Shown here in pieces: positions 7,783 to 17,217 of a DNA stretch of 64,000 bases. How positions within the stretch are numbered: position 1 is the first letter of the stretch; every line of letters starts with the position of its first letter. Made by a program: the position numbers and the translations under genes. The stretch comes from JBBIMP01 sp037444305 (GTDB lineage: Bacteria > Acidobacteriota > UBA6911). The DNA is taken from the NCBI GenBank assembly GCA_037444305.1, contig JBBIMP010000016.1, positions 33,228 to 97,227 of the forward strand, in the 5' to 3' direction. The notes under the pieces were generated by a model, which was not told the DNA's origin, searched no databases, and saw only the letters and a program-made list of their open reading frames with translations.

Positions 7783-10700
7783 TCAGTCCTTTTCGCGCCC
7801 GTAAATCGCCGGCAGCACGAGTAGCGTCAGGATCGTCGAGGTGATCAATCCCCCGATCACCACGGTCGCCAGCGGCCGCTGCACCTCCGCGCCCGGGCTG
7901 GTGGAGAGCGCCATAGGCACGAACCCGAGGCTGGCCACCAGCGCGGTCATCAGCACGGGCCGCAGCCGCGTCATGGCCCCTTCGTAGGCCGCCTCCAGGT
8001 AGGTGCGGCCGCGCTGCCTGAGCTGGTTCATGTACGACAGGAGCACGACCCCGTTCAGCACCGCCACGCCGAACAGGGCGATGAAGCCCACGCCTGCGGA
8101 CACGCTGAAGGGCATGCCCCTCAGCGTCAGCGCCAGGATCCCTCCGGTGGCCGCCACGGGCACGTTCAGGTAGATCATGGCCGCGATCTTGGCGGAACGA
8201 AAAGTCGTCTGCAGAATGAAGTAGATCAGGAACAGGGCCACCGGGATGACGATAGCCAGGCGGCGGGTCGCCCGGTCCAGGTTCTCGAACTGCCCTCCCC
8301 ATTCGATCCGGTACCCCGCCGGGAGCCGGATATTGTTCCGCAGCGCATTTCTGGCGTCGGCCACGAAGCCGGCGAGATCCCGCCCGCGGACGTTGGCCTC
8401 CACCGCGATCTTGCGCTGGGCGTTCTGCCGGCTGATTTGGGCCGGGCCCTCCTCCACCGACACCTCCGCCAGCTGCGAGATCGGGATCTGCCGTCCTCGC
8501 GCATCCGCAACCCGGATGTTCAGGATCGAGTCCAGGTCGCTCCTCTTCCCTTCGGCGAACCGCACGCGCAGGTCGTAGCGCCGCTGGCCTTCCAGCACCT
8601 GGCCCACCGTCCGCCCGCCGACGGCTTCCACGGCATCCAGGATCTGGGAGGCGTTGATCCCGTACCGGGCGATTTCCTGCCGCTTCACCCGGAGGCGCAT
8701 GTAGGGTGTCCCGGCGACCTGCTCCGCCTTCACATCGAAGGCGCCGCGGACCCGCGCCAGCTCGCGCGCGATCTCGTCGGCCAGCCTGCGCAGCTCGTCC
8801 AGGTCGTCCCCGAACACCTGGACGGCGACGTCGGATCTCACGCCGGCGGCCAGCTCCTGCAGGCGCAGCTCGATCGGCTGGGAGAAAGAGTAGATGTTGC
8901 CGGGAACGGTCTTGTGCAGCCGGCTCTCCATCAGGGAAATGAGTTCCGTTTTGGTGGCCGCCGAGCGCCACTCCCTGCGCGGCTTGAGGATGACGTAGAT
9001 GTCGCTGATGTCCGCCCCGTGGGGATCGGTGGCGATCTCCGCGCTGCCCGTCCGCGAAACCACCGTTACGACTTCCGGGAATGCCTTCAACTCCTGCTCG
9101 ATCCTGGTGGTGGCTTTGATGGACTCCTCCAGCGAAACGCTCGGCAGGCGCCAGGCCTGGATCGCGATCGTCCCCTCGTCCAGCTCCGGGATGAACTCCG
9201 CCCCCATGAAGGGAACAACCGTGAGGCTTAGCAGGAACACAAGCATGGCAGCGCCCCCCGTCAGAACGGGGCGGGCGAGCACCGCGCGCAGCATCGGTTC
9301 GTAGGCTTTCTTCAGCCAGCGCAGAACCCTGGGATCGCCCGGCTTCTGCGCCCCGGCAAGGCCGAAGGAGGCGAGCACCGGCATGAGGGTAAGGGAGAGA
9401 ATCAATCCCCCGGCCAGGGCGAACACCACCGTCCAGGCCATGGGGCGGAACATCTTTCCCTCCACCCCCTCGAGGGTGAGCACGGGGAGGTAGACGATGA
9501 TGATGATCCCGACGGCCGCTATGATCGGCCTCACCACCTCGCGGGCCGCCTCGCGCACTCCCTCGAGCAGGTTCCCGCGGTTCTGGCCTCCCGAGAGGCG
9601 GCGCATGATATTTTCGATCATGACCACCGAACCGTCCACGATCAAACCGAAATCGATCGCGCCCAGGCTCATCAGGTTGCCGGAGATCTTGAACCGGAGC
9701 ATCAGGATGAAGGCGAAAAGCATCGAGAGGGGGATGGCAAGCGCCACCATCAGGCCGCCCCGGATGCTGCCCAGGAGCACCAGCAGGACGATGACGACCA
9801 GGAGGCCGCCCTCGCTGAGGTTGGCCGTCACCGTCGCGATGGTCCGCTTCACCAGGTCGGTGCGGTCGTAGTACGTGTCGATCCTGACGCCCGCGGGGAG
9901 GTAGTCCCTGATCTCCTCGATTTTTTCCCCCACGCGCTCGGCGACGGTTCGCGAATTCTCCCCGATGAGCATCATCGCGATCCCGGTGACGGCTTCGCCG
10001 CGCCCGTCGCGCGTCACGGCTCCCTGCCGGAGCATCGGCGCGTACTCGGCCCGCCCGATGTTGCGGATGTACACCGGCGTGCCGTCCTCTCCCGCCGCCA
10101 CGACGATGTTCTCGATGTCGTCGAGGTTTTCGATCAGCCCCTCCCCGCGGATCAGCACCTGCTCATGGTTGCGCTGGATGTATCCGCCGCCGGCGTTGGC
10201 GTTGTTGCGCTGCAGCGCCTCGAACACGCTCTCCAGCGAAAGCCCGTGGCTGTAAAGCCTGTCCGGTTCGATCTGCACCTCGTAGGTCTTCAGCTCCCCG
10301 CCGAAGGTGTTGACCTCGATGACGCCGGGGACCGTCCGCAGTTTCGGGGCGATCTCCCAGTCGAGAATGCTGCGAAGCTCCATGGGGGAGTGCCCGTCTC
10401 CCCGCACCTCGAACTGGTAGATCTCCCCCAGCCCCGTGCTGATCGGACCCATCTCCGGCGCGCCGAAGCCTGCCGGAATCGCCTCCTGCGCGTGCGGCAG
10501 GCGCTCCAGCACCAACTGGCGCGCGAAGTAGGTGTCGACCTCCTCGTCAAAATACAGGCTCACCACGGAGATGCCATACCGCGAGACCGACCGGATGTCC
10601 CGCACACCGGGCAGCCCGCCCATGGCGGTCTCGACGGGAAAGGTCACAGACCTTTCCACCTCCAGCGGGCCCAGCCCGGGGGCCTTGCTGATGATCTGGA

Positions 10701-10836
10701 CCTGGTTGGGCGTGACGTCGGGCACTGCGTCGATCGGCAGCCTCAACATCGCGTAGGTGCCCGTGGCGACGAGCAGGAGGGTGAGGACCAGGACCAGCAG
10801 CCGGTTGTCGAGCGCAAGGTCTACAATGCGATGCAT
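7783..10836 (-). CDS. czcA: CzcA/CusA-family heavy-metal RND efflux pump (inner-membrane subunit)
   Basis: This 1017-residue RND transporter uses proton-motive force to drive metal cations out through a tripartite complex. It starts with the expected first membrane helix (residues 9-30) and PDVTPNQVQI. The heavy-metal-efflux signature in TM4, DFGLIVDGSVVMIEN, keeps the charged relay residues D395, D401 and E408. The length is normal for the family (about 1000-1050). It is the last gene of a minus-strand operon after the TolC-like and CzcB-like genes, with a gap of about 118 bases. Whether it exports Zn/Co/Cd or Cu/Ag cannot be settled here. No metal sensor gene is adjacent. Confidence 0.95.
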   Translation of the reverse strand: MHRIVDLALDNRLLVLVLTLLLVATGTYAMLRLPIDAVPDVTPNQVQIISKAPGLGPLEVERSVTFPVETAMGGLPGVRDIRSVSRYGISVVSLYFDEEVDTYFARQLVLERLPHAQEAIPAGFGAPEMGPISTGLGEIYQFEVRGDGHSPMELRSILDWEIAPKLRTVPGVIEVNTFGGELKTYEVQIEPDRLYSHGLSLESVFEALQRNNANAGGGYIQRNHEQVLIRGEGLIENLDDIENIVVAAGEDGTPVYIRNIGRAEYAPMLRQGAVTRDGRGEAVTGIAMMLIGENSRTVAERVGEKIEEIRDYLPAGVRIDTYYDRTDLVKRTIATVTANLSEGGLLVVIVLLVLLGSIRGGLMVALAIPLSMLFAFILMLRFKISGNLMSLGAIDFGLIVDGSVVMIENIMRRLSGGQNRGNLLEGVREAAREVVRPIIAAVGIIIIVYLPVLTLEGVEGKMFRPMAWTVVFALAGGLILSLTLMPVLASFGLAGAQKPGDPRVLRWLKKAYEPMLRAVLARPVLTGGAAMLVFLLSLTVVPFMGAEFIPELDEGTIAIQAWRLPSVSLEESIKATTRIEQELKAFPEVVTVVSRTGSAEIATDPHGADISDIYVILKPRREWRSAATKTELISLMESRLHKTVPGNIYSFSQPIELRLQELAAGVRSDVAVQVFGDDLDELRRLADEIARELARVRGAFDVKAEQVAGTPYMRLRVKRQEIARYGINASQILDAVEAVGGRTVGQVLEGQRRYDLRVRFAEGKRSDLDSILNIRVADARGRQIPISQLAEVSVEEGPAQISRQNAQRKIAVEANVRGRDLAGFVADARNALRNNIRLPAGYRIEWGGQFENLDRATRRLAIVIPVALFLIYFILQTTFRSAKIAAMIYLNVPVAATGGILALTLRGMPFSVSAGVGFIALFGVAVLNGVVLLSYMNQLRQRGRTYLEAAYEGAMTRLRPVLMTALVASLGFVPMALSTSPGAEVQRPLATVVIGGLITSTILTLLVLPAIYGREKD

Positions 10837-10954
10837 TCCTTTTTAACCTCTCTTGCAGCACGCACGGCAGTTGTCCGGCCACGGAAGGCGCGGTGGATCC
10901 GCCTGCCTTCTCGAATTCCGGCAACTCGCGGCTTTGGAGAATTCGGCGCCGCCG

Positions 10955-12241
10955 TCAATGCACGTGCACGCCGATGCGCTCGCGCAGGAGGCCGGATTTC
11001 AGGTAGAAGCTGCCCTGGACGGCGATCTTGTCCCCCCGCGCCAGGCCCGACCGGACCTCCACCCACCCGTTGGTCCGGCTCCCAAGCCGCACCTCGCGCG
11101 GCGCGAACTCGTCGGGGCCGCACTGCACAAAAACCGTGCTCCGCCCGTCGATGCTCTGGACCGCCGTTTCGGGCACGGCCATGACGCTTCGGACCCCCGT
11201 GGCGGGAATGGTCACCGTGGCGAACATCTCCAGCTTCAGCTCCCGGTCCCGGTTCTGAACTTCGCAGCGTACTTTCGCCGTGCGCGATGCCGAATCGATC
11301 CGGTCGGCGATGTGCGTGATCCTCCCCGTGAACACGCGCCCGGGGTAGGCGGTTACCTCCACCTTCACCTCCTGCCCGCGCTTCACCAGCGCGAGGTCCT
11401 TCTCGTAGACGTCGGCCAGCACCCAGACCGTTTCTATGTCCGTGATCGTCATGACTTCCATTTCGGGCTCGATGACCTCGCCTTCGGATACATGATGAGC
11501 CGTGACCACCCCGCTGAATGGTGCCTTCAGGTCGCTGTGGGCCGCGGTCCGGTGAGGCAGCCGCCGGTCGGGTTTCGGCAGCTCGTCGATCTCCGCGTCG
11601 GTGAGGCCGTAGCGGTGCAGCTTCTCCTCGTATTTGGCGAGCTGCGCCTTCTGGCGTTCGACGGCGGCAGCCGCATTCTTGGCTTCGGCGGCCTTCCACT
11701 CGTACTCCTTGCTCGACAGGGCCTGGTTCTCGAGCAGCGCCTTTGCCCGTTCGAGCATCTTCAGGCTCACTTCCAAATTGGTTTCCATGTTCTGGAGTTC
11801 GGCGAGCTCGGTGAGATACTCGTTGATCACCTCGCCCAGGTCGATGTTGTCGTAGCGCACCAGCCGGTCGCCCGCCCGCACCCGGTCGCCCAGCCGCGCG
11901 TAAACGGCATCGACGATCCCCCTGGCCAGCGGGCGTATGTGCGCGACACGCGACTCGTTGGGGCCGACAAAACCCGTGGTCTGCAGCGTGGAGGTGATTT
12001 CGCGCTCGGCTGCCTCCATGACCTCTATCCCGGCGCTGCGGCGGACCTCCGGGCTGACCACGACGGTGTCGGGTGCGGAATGCGCTTCATGGTCATGTTC
12101 GTCTTCCGCGGCGTCGGGCGCGTGCGACCGGTGCAGGAATCCCTCCAGCGGCGCCTCGAACACGGTGAGCAAGAGCACAATCGCCGCGGCGGCGCCAAAG
12201 ACCACGCCCCCGGACAGGATCACAATCTCCCTGAACTTCAT
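10955..12241 (-). CDS. czcB: CzcB/CusB-type periplasmic adaptor (membrane fusion protein)
   Basis: This 428-residue adaptor links the inner-membrane pump to the outer-membrane channel. It has one N-terminal membrane helix (about 8-28), then a short His/Asp-rich stretch (H37, H40, H49, H51, H54), a barrel-sandwich half, a long helical hairpin (about 130-215), and LKAPFSGVVTAHHVSEGEVI for the returning lipoyl half. It ends in HVH. The histidines could be metal ligands. The ATG at 12241 overlaps the TGA of the TolC-like gene as ATGA, so the two are translationally coupled; this overlap is the reason for choosing this start over longer upstream versions. Confidence 0.93.
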   Translation of the reverse strand: MKFREIVILSGGVVFGAAAAIVLLLTVFEAPLEGFLHRSHAPDAAEDEHDHEAHSAPDTVVVSPEVRRSAGIEVMEAAEREITSTLQTTGFVGPNESRVAHIRPLARGIVDAVYARLGDRVRAGDRLVRYDNIDLGEVINEYLTELAELQNMETNLEVSLKMLERAKALLENQALSSKEYEWKAAEAKNAAAAVERQKAQLAKYEEKLHRYGLTDAEIDELPKPDRRLPHRTAAHSDLKAPFSGVVTAHHVSEGEVIEPEMEVMTITDIETVWVLADVYEKDLALVKRGQEVKVEVTAYPGRVFTGRITHIADRIDSASRTAKVRCEVQNRDRELKLEMFATVTIPATGVRSVMAVPETAVQSIDGRSTVFVQCGPDEFAPREVRLGSRTNGWVEVRSGLARGDKIAVQGSFYLKSGLLRERIGVHVH

Positions 12242-13527
12242 TTTCTCTGTTCCTCCACGCCCACGGCCGAACCCAATTCGTACAGGCTGATGCGGTAATC
12301 GTAAAGCGCCCGGTAGAAGAGTCTGCTGGTTTCCCGCCACGCCCTCTCGGTGTCCAGCAGATCGATCAGGTCGGTGCCGCCGAGCCGGTAGGCTGCCCCG
12401 GCGATCTCCCTGGCCTCCTCCGCCTTGCGCACTGCCTCTTTCTGCATGTATTCGACCCGCTGCCGGTTTATTTCCACGGCATTCCGGGCCTTCCGGACCT
12501 CCAGCAGCGCCTGGAGCCGGGCCAGGGCCGCCAGGTTTTCGGCCCGGTTTTTTTCCGCCAGGGCGCGCGCAATGCCCCCCTCGTTCCTGTGGAACAGCCT
12601 GATCGGCAACGAGAGTTCGAGGATGATCGCGTTGTGGTCGTGGCTGCGCTGGTAGCCGGCGCCGACCGTCAGGTTGGGGACCGCCCCGGCCTTCTGCACA
12701 AGAACTTCCGCCCCGGCGCGCTCCTGCTCCAGCCCTGCGGCCGCAAGATCGGGACGCACGGCCAGCGCGAGCCTTTCCAACTCGGAAAGCGGGACCGGCG
12801 GCGGCATTCCCGGGTCCCCGGCAACCGCGGGATCTCGCGGATCGAGCGGTTCCGCAAAAGCGAAAGGCACCGCCTCCTCTGCCACACCCATCAGTGACAG
12901 CAGCGTGGCCCGCGCGTTTGCGAGGCCAAGGCGCGCGGTGTAGACATCGTCCAGGAAACGCAGCCGTTCCACCTCCACCCTCTTGAGGTCGATCCCCGAG
13001 ATTTCGCCCGCCTCCAGCCGGACGCGGTTCAATTCGATGACGCGGTCGATCTCCGCGAGGATGGTTTCGGCGAGCTCCAGTTCCGCTTGCGCCAGCACCC
13101 CCAGGAAGTAGGCCGTCCGCACTTCGGCCTTGAGCAGCCGCAGGACGTTGCCGTACTCGGCCTGCTGCACCTCGACGGCCAGGTCCGCCGCGCGCGTGCG
13201 CAATCGCCGCTTGCCGGCCGTTTCCAGCTCCTGCTCGATCCGGGCCGAAAGGTCCTGCGATTTGAAAAACGGCCCGTGGTTCGAGCCGAAGAGGGGGTAT
13301 TCCTCGCTCCCGGCAGCGAATACGGGATTCGGCCTCCTCGAGGCGTCCAGACGATCGGCCTCGGCCAGGTCGACGGCGTTCGCCGCCAGCTTAAGCACGG
13401 GGCTCCGCTCGATCGCAAGGCGCAGGGCGTCGCCAAGGCTGAGCCTGCCGGGAATGCTTTGCTGTGCCGCAGCGGCTGCGGGCAGCGCGAGAAGGAGAAT
13501 CATTGCGTCTCTGGCGGCTGTTTTCAT
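12238..13527 (-). CDS. TolC-family outer-membrane efflux channel
   Basis: This 429-residue outer-membrane factor opens the metal efflux operon. The signal peptide MKTAARDAMILLLALPAAAAAQ is followed by the two internally repeated outer-membrane-efflux halves (about 30-220 and 245-425), rich in long amphipathic helices. RLSLGDALRLAIERSP at the mature N-terminus and LGGTDLIDLLDTERAW in the second half are family hallmarks. The start at 13527 is chosen because the signal peptide begins there, behind a GGGAG; a longer frame to 13587 would bury the signal. It is the probable channel for the CzcB/CzcA-type genes downstream. Confidence 0.92.
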   Translation of the reverse strand: MKTAARDAMILLLALPAAAAAQQSIPGRLSLGDALRLAIERSPVLKLAANAVDLAEADRLDASRRPNPVFAAGSEEYPLFGSNHGPFFKSQDLSARIEQELETAGKRRLRTRAADLAVEVQQAEYGNVLRLLKAEVRTAYFLGVLAQAELELAETILAEIDRVIELNRVRLEAGEISGIDLKRVEVERLRFLDDVYTARLGLANARATLLSLMGVAEEAVPFAFAEPLDPRDPAVAGDPGMPPPVPLSELERLALAVRPDLAAAGLEQERAGAEVLVQKAGAVPNLTVGAGYQRSHDHNAIILELSLPIRLFHRNEGGIARALAEKNRAENLAALARLQALLEVRKARNAVEINRQRVEYMQKEAVRKAEEAREIAGAAYRLGGTDLIDLLDTERAWRETSRLFYRALYDYRISLYELGSAVGVEEQRK

Positions 13528-13833
13528 GGCCGGGCTCCCGGGGAGCCGCCCTGCGGCATGGCAAAGCGTCCCCCCAAAGAGCCCCACCTTACAACGACCT
13601 GCCGGCGATGAAAAGCCTTAGCTTGAATTATTCAGGAGAGGTCGAACCCGAAAAATACGCCGCCTGGAATCTCCTCGAGAAAGAAGGCGTTGAACGATGG
13701 CCGCCGCCGTTTCGGCGGGAGGGGGACAGCACCCACTATTTCGGCGGGAAGTGTCGACTTGACGCTGCAATTGGGCTATTTTGATAAGGATTTTGCCGGG
13801 GACAGGCCCGGCCGCCAAGGGAGGTTTCGTCTG
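13528..13833. other. Divergent intergenic region with a candidate promoter
   Basis: This region separates the metal efflux operon (minus) from the metallophosphoesterase (plus). TTGACG at 13759-13764 is followed after 17 bases by TGATAA (13782-13787), a weak sigma70-like promoter pointing right. A short motif TTTCGGCGGGA occurs twice (near 13709 and 13739). Nothing else stands out. Confidence 0.45.
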
Positions 13834-14976
13834 GTGAGCCGTACCGCATTCCGAATCGTGATTCTGTTTTCCATCCTCACCCCGTTGCTGTCCGGAGCAT
13901 TTCTCCTCGGAGAGCAGGCTGCCGAAAGGCTCGTCAAGGGGCCGGTCATCAACAACGTCCAGAAGGACCGGGCGACGCTGACCTGGGTGACCGCCCGGGC
14001 TGCCGGAGAACTGGACAAAGCCGCAGGCGGTTCGGCCCGCACGATCCATATGCCGGTCTACCACGAACTGGAACTGACCGGGCTCGAGCCGGGCACGCGT
14101 TACACGCACCGTTTCACGCAGTTCGGGGAGGATGTCAGTGTCACCTTCACCACCGCCCCGGCAAAACCCGAACCGTTCATGTTCATCGCGTACGGCGACA
14201 CGCGGACCGGCCACGATCTCCACCGGCAAGTCGTCGAGAGAATCCGGGAGGAAGGGCCCGCCTTCGCCATCCATACGGGGGACCTGGTCAACAACGGGCT
14301 GACGGCTTCCGACTGGGACATTTTTTTCGACATCTCGCGCGAACTGCTGCGGAGCGTTCCGTTCTTCCCGGCACTCGGGAACCACGAGCGCAACGCGCCC
14401 GTCTACTTCAAGTACTTTGCCTTCCCTCAGGGGAACGGCCGCTATTACTCTTTTGACTGGGGCGGAGCCCACTTCGTTTTCATCGACACCAACGATATCG
14501 GGGACACGGCCCGCCAGCGCGCCGAATTCCAGGAGCGCCAGACCGAGTGGCTGCGCGATGACCTGCGGCGCAACAAGCTGCCGCTCACCTTCGTGGTGTT
14601 TCACCACCCGCTCTACACGGCAGTGGAGTCGCGGCAGACATCCGCGGCAAGGCTGGCGGAACGGCTCGAGAGCGTCCTTGTGGAGGGCGGCGTGACGGCC
14701 GTGCTCAACGGCCACGATCACAACTACCAGCACCATTTTCACAGCGGCATACACCACATCGTGACGGGCGGGGGCGGCGCCCCGCTCTACCCGGTGGCGC
14801 CCGTGCCGGGGATCACGATCCATGCAGTCTCGACTGAGAACTACGTGAGGGTGCGCGTGGACGGGGACAAGGCGACGGTGGAGGCCGTCGATCTGGCGGG
14901 GAAGATCCTGGAGTCGTTCGAAATGGAAGGGCGGAAGGCCGCCCAGCCCGCTACGAAACCAGCCGTCGGCTTCTGA
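13834..14976 (+). CDS. Secreted or membrane-anchored metallophosphoesterase (purple acid phosphatase-like)
   Basis: This 380-residue protein has an N-terminal hydrophobic segment (about 6-28, signal or anchor), a fibronectin-like domain typical of purple acid phosphatases (VINNVQKDRATLTWVT to LEPGTRYTHRF), and a calcineurin-like catalytic domain. All metal-binding motifs are visible: GDTRTG, GDLVNNG, GNHER, FHHPLYTA and GHDHNYQ. It should hydrolyse phosphomonoesters or diesters outside the cytoplasm; the substrate is unknown. The GTG at 13834 is preferred because AGGGAGG lies at 13818-13824; a longer TTG-started frame from 13690 lacks such a site. The corrinoid operon starts 37 bases downstream, but a functional link is doubtful. 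Confidence 0.88.
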   Translation: MSRTAFRIVILFSILTPLLSGAFLLGEQAAERLVKGPVINNVQKDRATLTWVTARAAGELDKAAGGSARTIHMPVYHELELTGLEPGTRYTHRFTQFGEDVSVTFTTAPAKPEPFMFIAYGDTRTGHDLHRQVVERIREEGPAFAIHTGDLVNNGLTASDWDIFFDISRELLRSVPFFPALGNHERNAPVYFKYFAFPQGNGRYYSFDWGGAHFVFIDTNDIGDTARQRAEFQERQTEWLRDDLRRNKLPLTFVVFHHPLYTAVESRQTSAARLAERLESVLVEGGVTAVLNGHDHNYQHHFHSGIHHIVTGGGGAPLYPVAPVPGITIHAVSTENYVRVRVDGDKATVEAVDLAGKILESFEMEGRKAAQPATKPAVGF

Positions 14977-15013
14977 GCACGGCTCGCTTGCATCCTGACA
15001 GAAAGGAACTCCC

Positions 15014-16477
15014 ATGAGACCGCTGCTGAGACTGCTCGAGGATCCGCTCATCGAGACGATCGTCTCCGAGGCCCGGGAACTTCTCTGCTCGCTCGGGGTG
15101 GAGATTCACAACGATCCGCTCGTTTCCCTTCTCTCCGATAACGGAGCCCGTGTCGATGACGCCGCCGCTGAGCGCGTTCGCCTCACGCAGGACCTCCTCG
15201 ACCGGGCCCTGGCGACCGTCCCTCGGGCCTTCAAGCTCTACGATGTCTTGGGAAACGAGACGCACGATTTTTCGGGCGATAACGTCCACTTCACGCCCGG
15301 GTCGGCCGCAATCCACATCCTCGACGGCCCGGCCGGCGGCATCCGCAAGCCGGTGACCGCGGACTACATCCGGTACGTGAAGGTGACCGAGGGCCTGGAG
15401 CACATCGCCGCGCAGAGCACCGCCCTGATCCCTGCCGATGTCCACGAACAGATAGCAGACAGTTACCGTCTCTACCTCAGCCTGCTCTACGGCGAAAAAC
15501 CGGTCGTGACGGGAGCCTTCACCGCCGAGGCGTTCGAGGTGATGAAGGAGCTCCAGCTGGCCGTCCGCGGCGGGGCCGCGGAGCTTGCGCAGAAGCCGCT
15601 GACGGTGTTTTCGTGCTGTCCCACGGCGCCGATCAAATGGAGCCACGAAACCAGTCAGAACCTGGCCGATTGCGCCCGCTGGTCCATCCCGGTCGAGTTC
15701 ATCTCCATGCCGCTGAGCGGCTTCATGGCGCCGGTCACGCTGGTCGGGAGCCTCGTCCAGCAGACAGCCGAGACGCTGAGCGGCCTGGTGATCGGCCAGC
15801 TCGTCCGCCCGGGCCACCCGGTGCTCTACGGCGGCTCGCCGGCGGTTTTCGACATCCGTTACGAAACCACCCCCATGGGCGCCGTGGAAACCATGATGCT
15901 CGACTGCGCCAACAGCGAGATCGGCAAGTACCTGGGAATACCGACCCAGGGCTACATCGCGCTCAGCGACGCCAAGCTGCTCGACGCGCAGGCGGGCCTC
16001 GAGACCGGGATGGGCGCGGTGCTGGCAGCCCTGTCCGGAATCAACAGCATTTCGGGCCCGGGGATGCTGGACTTCGAGAGCTGCCTGAGCATCGAGAAGC
16101 TCGTCCTGGACAACGAGATCTGCGGCATGACCTTCCGCCTGCTGCGCGGCATCGAGCCGCGCGAGGATTTCCCCTCCCAACCATTATTCGAGGAACTGCT
16201 CCGCGAAAAGCACCTCCTGATCGCGCGCCACACCCGCAGGCACCTGCGCGAGGAGATCACCTTCCCCGGCGAGGTCATCGACCGCGCCAATCGCGGGCGC
16301 TGGGAAGACGAGGGCAGGCAGACGCTGGCCGAGCGCGCCGCGCGCGCAGCCGCCAGGCTGGTCGAGAGCCACTCCCCCTCGCGCCTGCCGGCGGAGACGA
16401 AGGCGGAGCTGACCCGCATCATGACGCAGGAAGCCAGGCGCCGGGGCATGGACCGGCTCCCGGAGGCGACGGAATGA
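15014..16477 (+). CDS. MttB-family corrinoid-dependent methyltransferase (non-pyrrolysine type)
   Basis: This 487-residue protein belongs to the trimethylamine methyltransferase (MttB) superfamily, whose members move a methyl group from a methylated amine to a corrinoid protein. Family segments include ELLCSLGVEIHND at the N-terminus, VHFTPGSAAIHILD, CCPTAPIKWSHE and DAKLLDAQAGLETGMG. The frame contains no internal TAG, so this is a non-pyrrolysine member. Characterised members of that group demethylate glycine betaine, proline betaine, carnitine or butyrobetaine; the substrate here is not deducible. An AAGGA lies just before the ATG. Its TGA overlaps the ATG of the next gene (ATGA). It is the first gene of a four-gene methyl-transfer operon. 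Confidence 0.9.
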   Translation: MRPLLRLLEDPLIETIVSEARELLCSLGVEIHNDPLVSLLSDNGARVDDAAAERVRLTQDLLDRALATVPRAFKLYDVLGNETHDFSGDNVHFTPGSAAIHILDGPAGGIRKPVTADYIRYVKVTEGLEHIAAQSTALIPADVHEQIADSYRLYLSLLYGEKPVVTGAFTAEAFEVMKELQLAVRGGAAELAQKPLTVFSCCPTAPIKWSHETSQNLADCARWSIPVEFISMPLSGFMAPVTLVGSLVQQTAETLSGLVIGQLVRPGHPVLYGGSPAVFDIRYETTPMGAVETMMLDCANSEIGKYLGIPTQGYIALSDAKLLDAQAGLETGMGAVLAALSGINSISGPGMLDFESCLSIEKLVLDNEICGMTFRLLRGIEPREDFPSQPLFEELLREKHLLIARHTRRHLREEITFPGEVIDRANRGRWEDEGRQTLAERAARAAARLVESHSPSRLPAETKAELTRIMTQEARRRGMDRLPEATE

Positions 16478-17217
16478 ACCAACGGATCTCCTTCAGCCTC
16501 GAAGAAACCATGCCGCCGGACATAATGATCCTGAGGGCGCGCGACCTGCCGGAGCGCGACGAACTCCCTGCCCGCGTCGCCGGGCTGCTGGACACCGCTG
16601 AGCAGATCTTCCGGAAACTCGCGGAGCCGCGGGGAGCGATGGCCGAAGTCTCCCGCGAGGAGTTCGACGAGATCTTCTCCGGAGTCGGGCTGAACGCGCA
16701 CGAGGCGCCGCTTTCCGGCATCTTCCCCCAGGCCACAGGCCTCGCCCTTTTCGCGGCCACGCTCGGCGCGCCGGTCAGCGCCGAGATCAGCCGCCTTTTT
16801 GCCCATAACGACCCGGCCCTCGGCTACATGCTCGATGCCGTCTCCTCGGCCGCGGCTGACCGGCTGGCGGACCTGATGGGGGAGAGATTCCGCGACCGGA
16901 TCGCGGGGCGGGAGGAGTCGGCCGAAGCGGGCGCCGTGCTGGCTTACAGCCCCGGCTACTGCGGCTGGCACATCACCGCCCAGCGGCGCCTGTTCGCCTT
17001 TCTCAGGCCAGAGAGCATCGGCATCACGCTGAGCGAAAGCTGCCTGATGCAGCCTCTGAAATCCGTTTCCGGAGTCCTGGTGGCGGGACCGGCTTCCCTC
17101 CACCGATTCCGGCCCGTGTTCTCCTTCTGCGCCGACTGCCGGACGCACGAGTGCGTGGATCGCATGCGCGCCGCGGATCGGCAGCAGGCCAACCTGGAGC
17201 GAAGATGGAAATCCTGA
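16474..17217 (+). CDS. Stand-alone MetH-type cobalamin reactivation domain protein
   Basis: This 247-residue protein resembles only the C-terminal SAM-binding activation domain of B12-dependent methionine synthase. SPGYCGW (159-165) corresponds to the SAM-binding loop, and ITLSESCLMQPLKSVSG follows as in the family. In MetH this domain uses SAM and a reduced flavoprotein to rescue cob(II)alamin; here it would act in trans on the corrinoid protein encoded next. The C-terminus adds a compact cysteine motif (C219, C222, C227) absent from the fused MetH domain, perhaps for a metal or Fe-S centre. It is coupled to the MttB gene by ATGA and overlaps the corrinoid gene by 13 bases. Similar stand-alone domains occur in anaerobes; the role here is inferred from the operon. 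Confidence 0.85.
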   Translation: MNQRISFSLEETMPPDIMILRARDLPERDELPARVAGLLDTAEQIFRKLAEPRGAMAEVSREEFDEIFSGVGLNAHEAPLSGIFPQATGLALFAATLGAPVSAEISRLFAHNDPALGYMLDAVSSAAADRLADLMGERFRDRIAGREESAEAGAVLAYSPGYCGWHITAQRRLFAFLRPESIGITLSESCLMQPLKSVSGVLVAGPASLHRFRPVFSFCADCRTHECVDRMRAADRQQANLERRWKS

